Assembly (NCBI GenBank): GCA_035949055.1
Contig: DASZIO010000023.1
Location: forward strand, 62,001-126,000
Reading direction: 5' to 3'
Source of the DNA: Bog-756 sp035949055
GTDB taxonomy: Bacteria; Actinomycetota; Acidimicrobiia; Acidimicrobiales; RAAP-2
Length of the DNA stretch: 64,000 nucleotides
A model generated the notes under the pieces. The model saw only the letters and a program-made list of their open reading frames with translations. It searched no databases and had not been told where the DNA came from. Positions 42,153 to 50,605 of the stretch are shown piece after piece (the first letter of the stretch is position 1; each line of letters begins with the position of its first letter). Made by a program: the position numbers and the translations under genes.

Positions 42153-42197
42153 GCGGCGTCAGCGGCGTCGGTGGCGTCAGTGGCGTCAGTGGCGCGA
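42153..42197. repeat. Five 9-base tandem units at the PP2C 3' end
   Basis: Five adjacent 9-base units of the form G(C/T)GGCGTCA/G, the last two overlapping the end of the GAF-PP2C gene. Read on the minus strand the units place TGA in the same frame several times, so slippage would not extend the protein much. Confidence 0.6.
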
Positions 42198-44513
42198 GCC
42201 GAGCCAGCGCAGGGCCAGCAGGGCGACGTCGTCGTTCCGCTGGGGTGGGAGCATGGCCACGATGCGGTCGCAGGCCGCCACTGGATTCATCTCCTCGCGC
42301 TCGCACACCTTCATGAGGGTCTGCATGCCTTCTTCGATGCCCACCTCACGCTCGTCGATGACCCCGTCTGTGTAGAGCACGACGAGATCGCCTGGTTCCA
42401 GGCGTACGTGGACATTGGCCGCTCCGGCCCCGGTGCTACCGAGGGGGACTCCGGGGGGCACGGGCACATAGCTGGCCGAGGTTCGCTGCACCAACAGGGG
42501 CGGGTAGTGCCCGGCCGAGGCCACGACCAGGTCGCCGGTCTCCGGGTAGAGCAGGCCGAAGAGCCCGGTGGCGATGCGATCGAACCCGAGCAGCTCCCAG
42601 CTGTCGTGGAGGGCGGTGACCAGGGCGGCCGGGCTGCTCACCTGTCCGGCCAGGGTGCGCGCCGCGCTGCGGAGGTGGCCCATCATGGCCCCTGCCTCCC
42701 GATCGTGACCCGCCACATCCCCGACCATGAAGCCGACCGCCCCACTGGCCAGCTCGGCCATGTCGTAGAAGTCACCGCCCACCTCCAGCCCCCGGGTGGC
42801 CGGCAGATAGACGGAGTGGATCTCCAGCCCTTCGATCTCCGGCAGGCGCTGGGGGAGCAGGCTCTGCTGCAGGATGTGCGAGGTGTGGAGGGTGTGCTCG
42901 TAGCGACGGGCATTGTCGATGACGGCTGCGACGTTCTCGGCCAGCTGCTCGGCGAACGTCACATCCTTGCCACCGAACGACCGGCTGGTCGACACCAGGG
43001 TCAGCGCGCCGAGCACCTCGGACTCGCCGTTGAGGGGCACCGAGACGTACGAACGGAACCCGAGCTCCTTGACCAGGGCATAATGCTGCTCGTCCCTGGT
43101 GGTCTCCCTGAGGAACTCGTCGGTCATGCGATCCGACCAGCGGGTCTGCCCGGTCCGGATGACCGTCATGGCCGGGTGGATCCCATCCGGTTCGGGTGGA
43201 TAGTCCGAGCCCAACCGATCGACCAGAGGCTGCAGCCTGTCGTGCCGGTGGCGAGCCACCATCCGCTGGAGGTCCCCGTTCTCACCGATCACATCGATCA
43301 GGCAGATCTCGCCGATGACGGGCAGGGCCATGGCCGCCAAGCGGTTCAGGGTGTCGGTGAAGTCGGATCCTTGCGCAATAGCCCGGCCGGCATGGACGAA
43401 GAACTCGCTGATCTGAGTGAGCGCCTGCTGCTCGACCTGCAGGCGTGCACGGTCCATGGCCTGGGCCGCTTGATCGGTGACCGCGCGGAGGAAGTCCCGT
43501 TCGTCCTTTTCGAACTCGTGGGGGATCTGGTAGGCGACCATGGTGAGGCCCACGCACTCGTCTTGAACCAGCATGGGGAGCGCCGCCCAGCTCGCCCGGA
43601 CCCCTTGGCCCTCGTCGAGCACCCATGTGCTGTCCCGATGGCTCACGAAGAGCGTGCGCTTCTCGGCGACTGCCTCGGCCAGCTTGACGAACCTCTCGAA
43701 CGGCATATCAGTGTTGGGCGCGACCAGAGGGAGGCCCTGGGGTGTCGGGATCAGCTCGAGGTGGTCTCCGCTGACCAGCCAAACATTGCTCCAGGCGATG
43801 TCGTTGCCGTGAGCATCCGTGCTGAGCGATGCGGTGAGGGCCACCGCCACCTGCTCGATGCTGGTGGCGGCGTGAAGTCGCGAGGTGATCCGCTGGAGTC
43901 GGGCCAGATGGTCGGCGTCGCGTTCGGCTTTGGTGCGGGCCTCGCGCTCCCGCTCGAAGGCACGGACCCGCTCCATGGCGACGGCGAGCTTCTCGGCCAG
44001 CCGCTCGAGAAGCTCGAGATCGAGATCAGTGAAGTCGTTGCGCTTGCGGCTCCCGGCGTAGAGCACGCCCAGAAATTGGTCGTCGAACAGGATGGGCACC
44101 GCGGCAACCGAGCGCAGCCCGCTCTCCCGCAGGACCGGTGAGACAACCTCGACGGTGGCGAGGTCACCGAAGATCGTGGGCCGGCGGGTCGCCATGACGT
44201 CGCCCGCCATTCCCTGGCCGGCACCGATTCCGAGGTCGAGGGTGGTCTCCTCGGTCAGACCGGAGGCGGCCCGCGCGACGAGCTCATCACCGGCGTCGTT
44301 GGCCAGCAGCACCGAGACCGCGTCGGCCCCGGTGGCCCGTCTCATGGTGGCGAGCGCGGTGCGGAACAGACCGTCGAGCGCCCTATCGGTCCGGGCGGTG
44401 GACGCCGATCGGGCCAGGTCCCGCCACCACCGGCCGCCCATCTCCCCGGCGACTCGGGCGGCGCGTTCCGCGGCGACCAGGCGTTCGACTTCGCGTTTCC
44501 CTCGCCTCGTCAT
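42186..44513 (-). CDS. Triple-GAF PP2C (SpoIIE/RsbU-type) phosphatase
   Basis: A 775-aa signalling protein. Three GAF domains occupy about residues 45-185, 205-355 and 365-530 (LLERLAEKLAVAMERVRAFERE and FAEQLAENVAAVIDNARRYE are the closing helices). The C-terminal 240 residues are a PP2C of the SpoIIE type: VGGDFYDM, MVGDVAGHDREAGAMM, DRIATGLFGLLYPETGDL, VLYTDGVIDER. It should dephosphorylate an anti-anti-sigma (STAS) protein on sensing redox, light or small ligands. No PAS, membrane helix or kinase is present; partners are not adjacent. Confidence 0.9.
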   Translation of the reverse strand: MTRRGKREVERLVAAERAARVAGEMGGRWWRDLARSASTARTDRALDGLFRTALATMRRATGADAVSVLLANDAGDELVARAASGLTEETTLDLGIGAGQGMAGDVMATRRPTIFGDLATVEVVSPVLRESGLRSVAAVPILFDDQFLGVLYAGSRKRNDFTDLDLELLERLAEKLAVAMERVRAFEREREARTKAERDADHLARLQRITSRLHAATSIEQVAVALTASLSTDAHGNDIAWSNVWLVSGDHLELIPTPQGLPLVAPNTDMPFERFVKLAEAVAEKRTLFVSHRDSTWVLDEGQGVRASWAALPMLVQDECVGLTMVAYQIPHEFEKDERDFLRAVTDQAAQAMDRARLQVEQQALTQISEFFVHAGRAIAQGSDFTDTLNRLAAMALPVIGEICLIDVIGENGDLQRMVARHRHDRLQPLVDRLGSDYPPEPDGIHPAMTVIRTGQTRWSDRMTDEFLRETTRDEQHYALVKELGFRSYVSVPLNGESEVLGALTLVSTSRSFGGKDVTFAEQLAENVAAVIDNARRYEHTLHTSHILQQSLLPQRLPEIEGLEIHSVYLPATRGLEVGGDFYDMAELASGAVGFMVGDVAGHDREAGAMMGHLRSAARTLAGQVSSPAALVTALHDSWELLGFDRIATGLFGLLYPETGDLVVASAGHYPPLLVQRTSASYVPVPPGVPLGSTGAGAANVHVRLEPGDLVVLYTDGVIDEREVGIEEGMQTLMKVCEREEMNPVAACDRIVAMLPPQRNDDVALLALRWLGSRH

Positions 44514-44652
44514 CGCACCTCACGAGCCTGCCCCTCGGCGACGTCAGACCCGCCATCAGCGGGACCGTGCCAAAGCCTGCCACACATGGGCGGGCCTCTG
44601 GACAGGGCCGGTGGCCCCGGGGGTTCGAGGGGCGGCCCGATATGGTGAGGGC

Positions 44653-45663
44653 GTGGCCGGCAAGGACGTTCGGGAAGTAGAGGTCTCGGGGCGGTCCGTC
44701 GAGATCTCCAGCCCGGACAAGGTCTACTTCCCGGCGATCAGCGCCACCAAGCTCGACCTGGTCGAGTACTACCTGGACATCGCCGATGCCCTCGACGTCT
44801 CGGCCTCCCGCCGTCCGGCTCTGCTCGAGCGCTACCCGAGCGGGGCCGGGGGGAAGTCGTTCTTCCAGAAGCGTGTGCCCAAGGGTGCCCCGGACTGGCT
44901 CCAGACCACGGTCGTCAGCACTCCGAACGGCACCACCTCCAACGCCCTGGTGGTGGCCGACACTGCCCATGTGCTGTGGGCGGTGAACCTGGGTTGCCTC
45001 GGCCTCCACTTGTGGCCGTTCCGTGCCGACGACCCGGCGCACGCCGATGAATTGCGCATCGACCTCGACCCCCAACCGGGCACCTCCTTCGCCGAGGTGC
45101 GCCTGGCTGCAGCCGAGGTGCACTCCCTGCTGGGCGAACTCGGGATTGCCGGCTATCCCAAGACGACGGGGAGCCGCGGCATGCATGTCTACGTCCGACT
45201 CGAGCCCCGGTGGGACAGTTTCGAGGTGCGCGCCGGTGCGGTGGCCCTGGCTCGGGAGCTCGAGCGCCGCTGCCCCGACCTGATCACGGCGAACTGGTGG
45301 AAGGAGGAACGAGGCGAGCGGGTCTTCATCGACTTCAATCAGAATGCGCCGCACAAGACGGTGTTCGGTGCCTGGTTCGCCCGCCCGAGGGTCGGGGGCC
45401 AGGTCTCCACCCCGCTGCACTGGGATGAGATCGATTCCGTGGATCCGGAGACCCTCACCATCCGGACCGTCCCGGAGCTCGTCCACCGGAGGGGCGATCC
45501 ATGGGCCGGAATCGCCGGCGATCCGCAGTCCTTGCAGCCGCTGTTGGACCTGGCCGCGCAGGACCGGGCCACCGGCCTGCACGACGCGCCGTGGCCCCCC
45601 GAGTACCCCAAGCAGCCCGACGAGCCGACCCGGGTGGCCCCGAGCCGAGCCAAGCGGGAGTGA
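44653..45663 (+). CDS. NHEJ-type DNA/RNA polymerase (LigD PolDom)
   Basis: A 336-aa stand-alone AEP-family polymerase of the LigD polymerase-domain type. The catalytic Asp residues fall at D137 and D139 (RIDLDPQPGTSF) and D227 (VFIDFNQNAPHKTV), the same numbers as in M. tuberculosis PolDom; KTTGSRGMHVYV is the phosphate-binding loop. It can fill ends or gaps with ribonucleotides in end joining or excision repair. The GTG start was taken from family length. It is the first gene of a coupled three-gene operon. Confidence 0.92.
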   Translation: MAGKDVREVEVSGRSVEISSPDKVYFPAISATKLDLVEYYLDIADALDVSASRRPALLERYPSGAGGKSFFQKRVPKGAPDWLQTTVVSTPNGTTSNALVVADTAHVLWAVNLGCLGLHLWPFRADDPAHADELRIDLDPQPGTSFAEVRLAAAEVHSLLGELGIAGYPKTTGSRGMHVYVRLEPRWDSFEVRAGAVALARELERRCPDLITANWWKEERGERVFIDFNQNAPHKTVFGAWFARPRVGGQVSTPLHWDEIDSVDPETLTIRTVPELVHRRGDPWAGIAGDPQSLQPLLDLAAQDRATGLHDAPWPPEYPKQPDEPTRVAPSRAKRE

Positions 45664-46685
45664 GCGCGGGCCCCGGCCCGGTGGCCGCCCTCCGCCGCAT
45701 CGCCTACCTGCTCGAACAGGACGGCGCCGAGTCCTACAAGGTACGGGCGTTCCGCAATGCCGCCGCCGCCATCGGAGAGCAGCGCCCCGACGACCTGGTC
45801 GGGATGACCGCGGCCCGCCTACAGGACATCCCGCACGTCGGCAAGACCAGCGCCCAGGTGGTCGTCGAGGCTGTCCAGGGGAAGGTGCCGGCCTATCTCG
45901 AGGACCTCGAGTCGGTGAACAGGGCCGCGCCGACACCGGCCGCCGCCGAGCTGCTCGCGCGGTTGCAGGGCGACTGCCACAGCCATTCCGACTGGTCCGA
46001 CGGTGGGAGCCCCATCCGCGAGATGGCCGAGGCGGCCAGAGCGCTCGGGCACCGGTACTGGGCGCTCACCGACCACAGCCCGCGGCTGACCGTCGCCCAC
46101 GGGCTCGACACCACCCGGCTCCGCCAGCAGCTCGAAGTGGTGGGGGACCTGAACGCCGAGCTGGCGCCGTTCCGCATCCTCACCGGGATCGAGGTCGACA
46201 TCCTGGAGGACGGGTCGCTGGACCAGGAGGACGCGCTGCTCGCCCAGCTCGACGTGGTGGTGGCCAGCGTCCACTCGAAGCTGCGGATGGACGCCCGGTC
46301 GATGACCGAACGGATGCTGCGGGCCGTGGCGAGTCCGCATACCGACATCCTCGGGCACTGCACCGGACGCATCCTGGTCGGTCGCGGCCGTCCCGAGTCG
46401 ACCTTCGATGCCGAGGAGGTGTTCTCGGCGTGTGCCGCGACGGGCACGGCGGTGGAGATCAACTCGCGCCCCGAGCGCCTCGACCCGCCCGAGGAGCTGC
46501 TGGGCCTGGCCCTCGCACTCGGGTGCCCTGTGGTCATCGACACCGATGCCCACGCCCCGGGCCAGCTCGAGTGGCAACGAAACGGATGTGAGCAGGCGGT
46601 CAGGGTTGGGGTACCGGTGGAGCGGGTCATGAACGCGCTGCCCCTGGAGGAGTTCCTGGGCTGGACGGCCGGCCACGCCGCTTGA
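45660..46685 (+). CDS. HhH-PHP protein (PolX-like without polymerase)
   Basis: A 341-aa protein. Residues 5-90 form an 8-kDa-like helix-hairpin-helix region as in family X polymerases (AYLLEQDGAESYKVRAFRNAAAAI, DIPHVGKTSAQVV). Residues 104-335 are a PHP phosphoesterase with the metal set intact: H107-x-H109, H139 (LTDHS), E178 (GIEVDI), H205 (VASVHS), H233 (LGHCTG) and D296-x-H298. The palm of PolX is absent. A 3'-5' exonuclease or 3'-phosphatase role on DNA is likely. GTGA overlap with the PolDom gene and TTGA with the ligase. Confidence 0.88.
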   Translation: MSAGPGPVAALRRIAYLLEQDGAESYKVRAFRNAAAAIGEQRPDDLVGMTAARLQDIPHVGKTSAQVVVEAVQGKVPAYLEDLESVNRAAPTPAAAELLARLQGDCHSHSDWSDGGSPIREMAEAARALGHRYWALTDHSPRLTVAHGLDTTRLRQQLEVVGDLNAELAPFRILTGIEVDILEDGSLDQEDALLAQLDVVVASVHSKLRMDARSMTERMLRAVASPHTDILGHCTGRILVGRGRPESTFDAEEVFSACAATGTAVEINSRPERLDPPEELLGLALALGCPVVIDTDAHAPGQLEWQRNGCEQAVRVGVPVERVMNALPLEEFLGWTAGHAA

Positions 46686-47782
46686 GCGAGGACCATCCGG
46701 GTACCATCTCATCGGTGTCGCTCCCGGTCCGTCCCCCGGTGTCTCCCATGCTGGCCAAGCTGGCCCGGGAGCTCCCCGAGGCGGAGGGTCTCTTCTACGA
46801 GCCCAAATGGGACGGGTTTCGTTGCATCGTCTTCCGGGACGGCGACGACGTCGTCCTCGGGAGCCGCAACGAGAAGCCGCTCACCCGGTACTTCCCCGAG
46901 CTGGTCGACGCGCTCACCACCCAGCTGCCCGAGCGCTGTGTCGTCGACGGCGAGATCGTCATCGCCGGGCCCGGCGGACTCGACTTCGACGCCCTGTCGC
47001 AGCGGATCCATCCGGCCGCATCCCGTGTCCGGCTGCTGGCCGAGTCGACCCCGTCCTCGTTCGTGGCCTTCGACCTGCTGGCCCTCGGTGACGACGACCT
47101 GCAGGCCGAGACCTACGCCAAGCGGCGACGGGCGCTCGAAAAAGCGCTGAAGCGGACCAAGGCACCGATCCACCTGACCCCGGTGACCACCAGCCCGGCG
47201 ACGGCCCGGGACTGGTTCTCGAGGTTCGAAGGTGCCGGCCTCGACGGGGTGGTGGTCAAAGCGGGCGACCTGCCCTACCAACCGGCCAAACGGGTCATGC
47301 TCAAGGTGAAGCACGGTCGCACGGCCGATTGCGTGGTCGGCGGGTTCCGATGGCACAAAGAGGGCGGTGTGGTGGGCTCCCTTCTCCTCGGACTCTTCGA
47401 CGACGAAGGAGTGCTCCACCACGTCGGGGTGGCCTCGGGGTTCAGTGTCGCCCGCCGGGCCGAGTTCGTCGAGACGCTCGATCCCTATCGCCGCGGGTCG
47501 ACGGCGGGTCACCCATGGCTGGCCGACGAGCACGTCGACGGACGCATTCCCGGTGGTCAGAGCCGCTGGAACGCCGGCAAGGACCTCAGCTGGGAACCGC
47601 TGCGGCCCGAGCTGGTGGCCGAGGTGGGCTACGACCATCTGCAGGGCGACAGGTTCCGTCACGCCACCTCGTTCATCCGGTGGAGGCCCGACCGCGCTCC
47701 GGCGACCTGTTCCTACGCCCAGCTGGACAGCCCGGTCCCGACCGAGCTCGAGGAGGTGTTCGGCACCCTGTCGAGCGGCTGA
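46682..47782 (+). CDS. ligC: ATP-dependent DNA ligase, LigC type
   Basis: A 366-aa ligase. Motif I is FYEPKWDGFR with the adenylated Lys at K42; motif III is SFVAFDLLAL, motif IV GLDGVVVKAGD and motif V RVMLKVK; the C-terminal OB-fold follows. Length and sequence fit mycobacterial LigC, which backs up LigD and joins nicks in excision repair. TTG start overlapping the PHP gene by four bases. Together the three products give synthesis, end trimming and sealing. Confidence 0.92.
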   Translation: MSEDHPGTISSVSLPVRPPVSPMLAKLARELPEAEGLFYEPKWDGFRCIVFRDGDDVVLGSRNEKPLTRYFPELVDALTTQLPERCVVDGEIVIAGPGGLDFDALSQRIHPAASRVRLLAESTPSSFVAFDLLALGDDDLQAETYAKRRRALEKALKRTKAPIHLTPVTTSPATARDWFSRFEGAGLDGVVVKAGDLPYQPAKRVMLKVKHGRTADCVVGGFRWHKEGGVVGSLLLGLFDDEGVLHHVGVASGFSVARRAEFVETLDPYRRGSTAGHPWLADEHVDGRIPGGQSRWNAGKDLSWEPLRPELVAEVGYDHLQGDRFRHATSFIRWRPDRAPATCSYAQLDSPVPTELEEVFGTLSSG

Positions 47783-47783
47783 C

Positions 47784-48668
47784 TCAGCTCCCGGCCAGGG
47801 CGGCGGCTCGCCGGGCCATGGCCGGGTCGCCGAAGTATCGGCAGATCTCTTCGAAGTCGGCGGTCGGCCCGCGCCACTCGAGCCCGGCCACATTCGGGAG
47901 GAGTGTGGGGTCGAGGCGAAGGGTGGCGAGCAGCCGGAACAGCTCGGCCTGGTCCCGCTCGTCGGCCAGGGTCCCGGCCAGGCGCCTCGCTCCCCGCACG
48001 GTCGAGCGCAGCCCGGGGTCCCAGTCGCCGGCCTGGTCGGGGATCTGCTCCAGGCGGCCGTAGTGGGCCAGCACCGCCGAAGCGGAGCGCCGGCCCCATC
48101 CGGCCAGGCCGGGGAAGCCGTCCGCGCTGTCCCCGACCAGCGCCAGCCAGTCCGGGATGGATCGGGGAGCTACCCCGAACTTCTCCCATACCCCGGCTTC
48201 GTCGCAGACCGTGCCCTTGCGGCGGTCCAACTGGACCACCCGGTCGCCCACCACGCACTGGGCGAGGTCCTTGTCGGGTGTGCAGATGACTACCTGCTCG
48301 ACGGCCGGGTCCGCGGACGCCACCGCGGCCGCCGAGGCCAGAGCGTCGTCAGCTTCGAGCTCGACCATCGGCCACAGCCCGACCCCGAGGGCGACCATGG
48401 CCTGCTCGAGCACGTCGAACTGGGACCGGAGCTCGGGGTCGATGCCATCGCCGGTCTTGTACCCGGGCCAGAGCTCGTTGCGGAACGACTCGATGACGTG
48501 GTCGGTGGCCACACCCACGTGGGTGGCACCCTCGCTCAGCATCCCGATGACCGAGAGCACGACGCCCCGGGCGGCACCGATCGGAGCGCCGTCGGCGGCG
48601 TGTCGTGGCGGCTGCCCGAAGAAGTGACGGAACAGCTCGTAGGTCCCGTCGACCAGGTGGACGCGCAC
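47784..48668 (-). CDS. FEN-like 5'-3' exonuclease
   Basis: A 294-aa flap/5'-3' exonuclease with PIN and H3TH parts: VHLVDGTYELFRHFFG start, acidic cluster VELEADDALASAAA, TPDKDLAQCV, LDRRKGTV, and the helix-3-turn WLALVGDSADGFPGLAGWGRRSA. It removes 5' flaps or RNA/DNA ends. The GTG of VRVHLVDG was preferred over a codon 21 bases upstream. It ends one base from the ligase gene, tail to tail, completing a set of gap-processing enzymes. Confidence 0.87.
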   Translation of the reverse strand: MRVHLVDGTYELFRHFFGQPPRHAADGAPIGAARGVVLSVIGMLSEGATHVGVATDHVIESFRNELWPGYKTGDGIDPELRSQFDVLEQAMVALGVGLWPMVELEADDALASAAAVASADPAVEQVVICTPDKDLAQCVVGDRVVQLDRRKGTVCDEAGVWEKFGVAPRSIPDWLALVGDSADGFPGLAGWGRRSASAVLAHYGRLEQIPDQAGDWDPGLRSTVRGARRLAGTLADERDQAELFRLLATLRLDPTLLPNVAGLEWRGPTADFEEICRYFGDPAMARRAAALAGS

Positions 48669-48753
48669 CGGGCCAGTCTGGCAGGTCACCGGAGTGGCGG
48701 GCGGGCCGGAGCGGACCCGAATCGCTGCGCCGCCGGTCGGGTCGTCCGTCCGG

Positions 48754-49806
48754 TCAGGGCAGGATCAGGTGGACGTCCCCGAACTCGTGCCAGCGGTAGG
48801 ACTGGGCCAGCGCGGCATGGTACGAATCGGCCAGCAGCTCGCGACCGGTGAGCGTCTCGAGCATCAGCAGGTGCGAGGAAGCCGGCTCGTGCCAGCCGGT
48901 GAGCATCCCGTCCGTGACCCGCACTCCGCGGGTGGGGGAGATCACCAGATCGGTCCATCCGTCGTAAGGACGGGCCACGCCGTCGGGCCCGGCTGCACTC
49001 TCCAGGGCTCTGACCACCGTCGTCCCCACCGCGATCACCCGATGACCGGTCGCCCGAGCCTGGTTGACCCGGTCGGCGGTCGACTCGGGCACGTGCAGCC
49101 GCTCGGGGTAGGGGAGCTCGTCGGCCTCGAGCGAGGCCACGCCGGTGTGCAGGACCACCGGAGTGACGCCGACACCCATGGCCACCAGGCGGGTGATCAT
49201 CTCGGGCGTGAAGGGCCGTCCCGCGCTCGGCATCTCCGCGCTGCCGGGGACCGTGGCGTAGACGTTCTGGTACATCTCGATCGGCCAGGGCCGTTCGACG
49301 TAGCCGTAGCGGATCGGCCGGCCGTTCACGGCCAGCCAGCTGAGGACGCGCTGGCCCACGTCGAGTCGGGCCACCCACAGGCGGCCGGTCGCACCGTAGG
49401 GCTCCTCGAGGGTGAGCGATGCCCCTCCCGGCAGCAAGAGGCGCCGTCCGGGGGGAGGGCCTTCCCACCGAGCGGTGGTCCGGTCGGTGCGCCGCGGCTC
49501 GACCACCCATCTGGCGTCGTCGAGCTCCGTCGAGAGGTGCACGACGAGCTCGTGCCCGGCTTCGCTGGTCGCGTCGATGGCGGCCGGGATGGTGCCGGAC
49601 GTGTTGACGACCAACACGTCACCGGGTTCGAGGAAGCGGGTGAGGAACGTGAACGAGCTCGGGACGAGAGACCGGTCGCGCCGGTAGGTGACCAGCATCC
49701 GCACCGCGTCCCGCGTGAGCCCCCGAGCCTCGGGCGGCTCCGATGCTTCGAGGTCGGTGGGCAGGTCGTAGGTGAACCGCTCGGGCGGGGGTGCGAGCGC
49801 GGTCAT
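48754..49806 (-). CDS. QueA-like S-adenosylmethionine:tRNA ribosyltransferase-isomerase, divergent
   Basis: A 350-aa QueA-fold protein. It has the QueA start FTYDLPTDLEA, PGDVLVVNTSGTIPAAI where QueA usually reads NDTRVIPARL, and a C-terminal VTDGMLTGWHEPASSHLLMLE where QueA has TNFHLPKSTLLML. QueA makes epoxyqueuosine in tRNA, but these changes at conserved contacts and the absence of other queuosine genes suggest a different substrate. ATGA overlap with the upstream SDR gene; both lie behind a SoxR-type promoter. Confidence 0.8.
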   Translation of the reverse strand: MTALAPPPERFTYDLPTDLEASEPPEARGLTRDAVRMLVTYRRDRSLVPSSFTFLTRFLEPGDVLVVNTSGTIPAAIDATSEAGHELVVHLSTELDDARWVVEPRRTDRTTARWEGPPPGRRLLLPGGASLTLEEPYGATGRLWVARLDVGQRVLSWLAVNGRPIRYGYVERPWPIEMYQNVYATVPGSAEMPSAGRPFTPEMITRLVAMGVGVTPVVLHTGVASLEADELPYPERLHVPESTADRVNQARATGHRVIAVGTTVVRALESAAGPDGVARPYDGWTDLVISPTRGVRVTDGMLTGWHEPASSHLLMLETLTGRELLADSYHAALAQSYRWHEFGDVHLILP

Positions 49807-50501
49807 GAGGGGACCAGGTCCCCGACCCGGTAGCGACCGCTCGGCGCCCCGGACCCGATGAGGTCGCGCATGGCGGGCGTCACCGATTCGGGAAGCGGCC
49901 GGTCCGAGATGTCCTCGCCGGGGAAGGCGTCCTGGTGCATGTCGGTGCGCATGTCGCCTGGGTCGAATCGGTAGACGTACAGCTCGGGTTCCTCGACGGC
50001 CAGGACCGCGTGGACCTGGTCGAGCGCGGCCTTGGACGACCCGTACCCTCCCCAGCCCTCGTAGGCCTCGACGGCGGCATCGGACGAGATCGCCAGGACC
50101 GTGCCCCGGGCCGCCCGCAGCAAGGGCAGCGCCGACTGCAGCAGCGCGACGGGGGCGACCACGTTGACCTCGTAGACGTGTCGCAGCGCGTCGATCGGGT
50201 AGCGGCCGAGCGACGGGAGGGGACTGGGTCCGAGCGTGCTGGCGTTGTTGACCAGCAGATCGAGGGAGCCGAACCGCTCGGCTGCCGCGATGAGCGTGAC
50301 CCGGTGGGCGGGGTCGGCCACATCACCGGCAACGGCCTCGACCCGGCTCCCCAGACGACGCAATCCCGTGGCGACCTCGTGCAGCGGTTCCGGGCGGCGG
50401 CCGTCGACCACCAGGTCCCAGCCGTCGAGGGCCAGACTCGCCGAGATGGCCCGACCGAGCCCGCGGGATGCGCCGGTGACCAGTGCGACTGGCATGTTCA
50501 A
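49803..50501 (-). CDS. Short-chain dehydrogenase/reductase (SoxR-linked)
   Basis: An SDR of 232 aa: VTGASRGLG, NNASTLG, active-site SSDAAVEAYEGWGGYGSSKAAL with Tyr and Lys, and FDPGDMRTDM. The last 45 residues are family-atypical. It is the first gene of a two-gene operon with the QueA-like protein, transcribed from the MerR-family-type promoter next to soxR. A quinone or other redox substrate is plausible from this control, but not shown by sequence. Confidence 0.88.
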   Translation of the reverse strand: MNMPVALVTGASRGLGRAISASLALDGWDLVVDGRRPEPLHEVATGLRRLGSRVEAVAGDVADPAHRVTLIAAAERFGSLDLLVNNASTLGPSPLPSLGRYPIDALRHVYEVNVVAPVALLQSALPLLRAARGTVLAISSDAAVEAYEGWGGYGSSKAALDQVHAVLAVEEPELYVYRFDPGDMRTDMHQDAFPGEDISDRPLPESVTPAMRDLIGSGAPSGRYRVGDLVPS

Positions 50502-50539
50502 ACCTCCGGTTTCCGGTACCGAATCGGCACCTCCCCAGT

Positions 50540-50570
50540 AGGCTAAGGGTTAAAGTTTACTTTAAGTCAA
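50540..50570 (-). promoter_or_regulatory. SoxR/MerR-type promoter of the SDR-QueA-like operon
   Basis: On the minus strand TTGACT (50570-50565) and TAGCCT (50545-50540) are separated by 19 bases, the overlong spacer that MerR-family activators untwist. The spacer carries a perfect dyad TTAAAGT-TT-ACTTTAA (50550-50565). The -10 box is about 40 bases from the SDR start. The adjacent soxR product is the natural binder. Confidence 0.7.
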
Positions 50571-50605
50571 GAGAGAACCGGGAAAACTGAGGCGGTGCAA
50601 GGCGC

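Noticed and set aside
42075..44141. Long open frame of 688 codons on the plus strand
   Set aside because: It is antisense to the GAF-PP2C gene, whose minus-strand frame has clear domains; such long shadow frames are usual in GC-rich DNA.
44653..47782. Calling the operon a complete NHEJ system
   Set aside because: Ku is not in the window, and PolDom/LigC can also act in excision repair; only the three-gene repair set is claimed.
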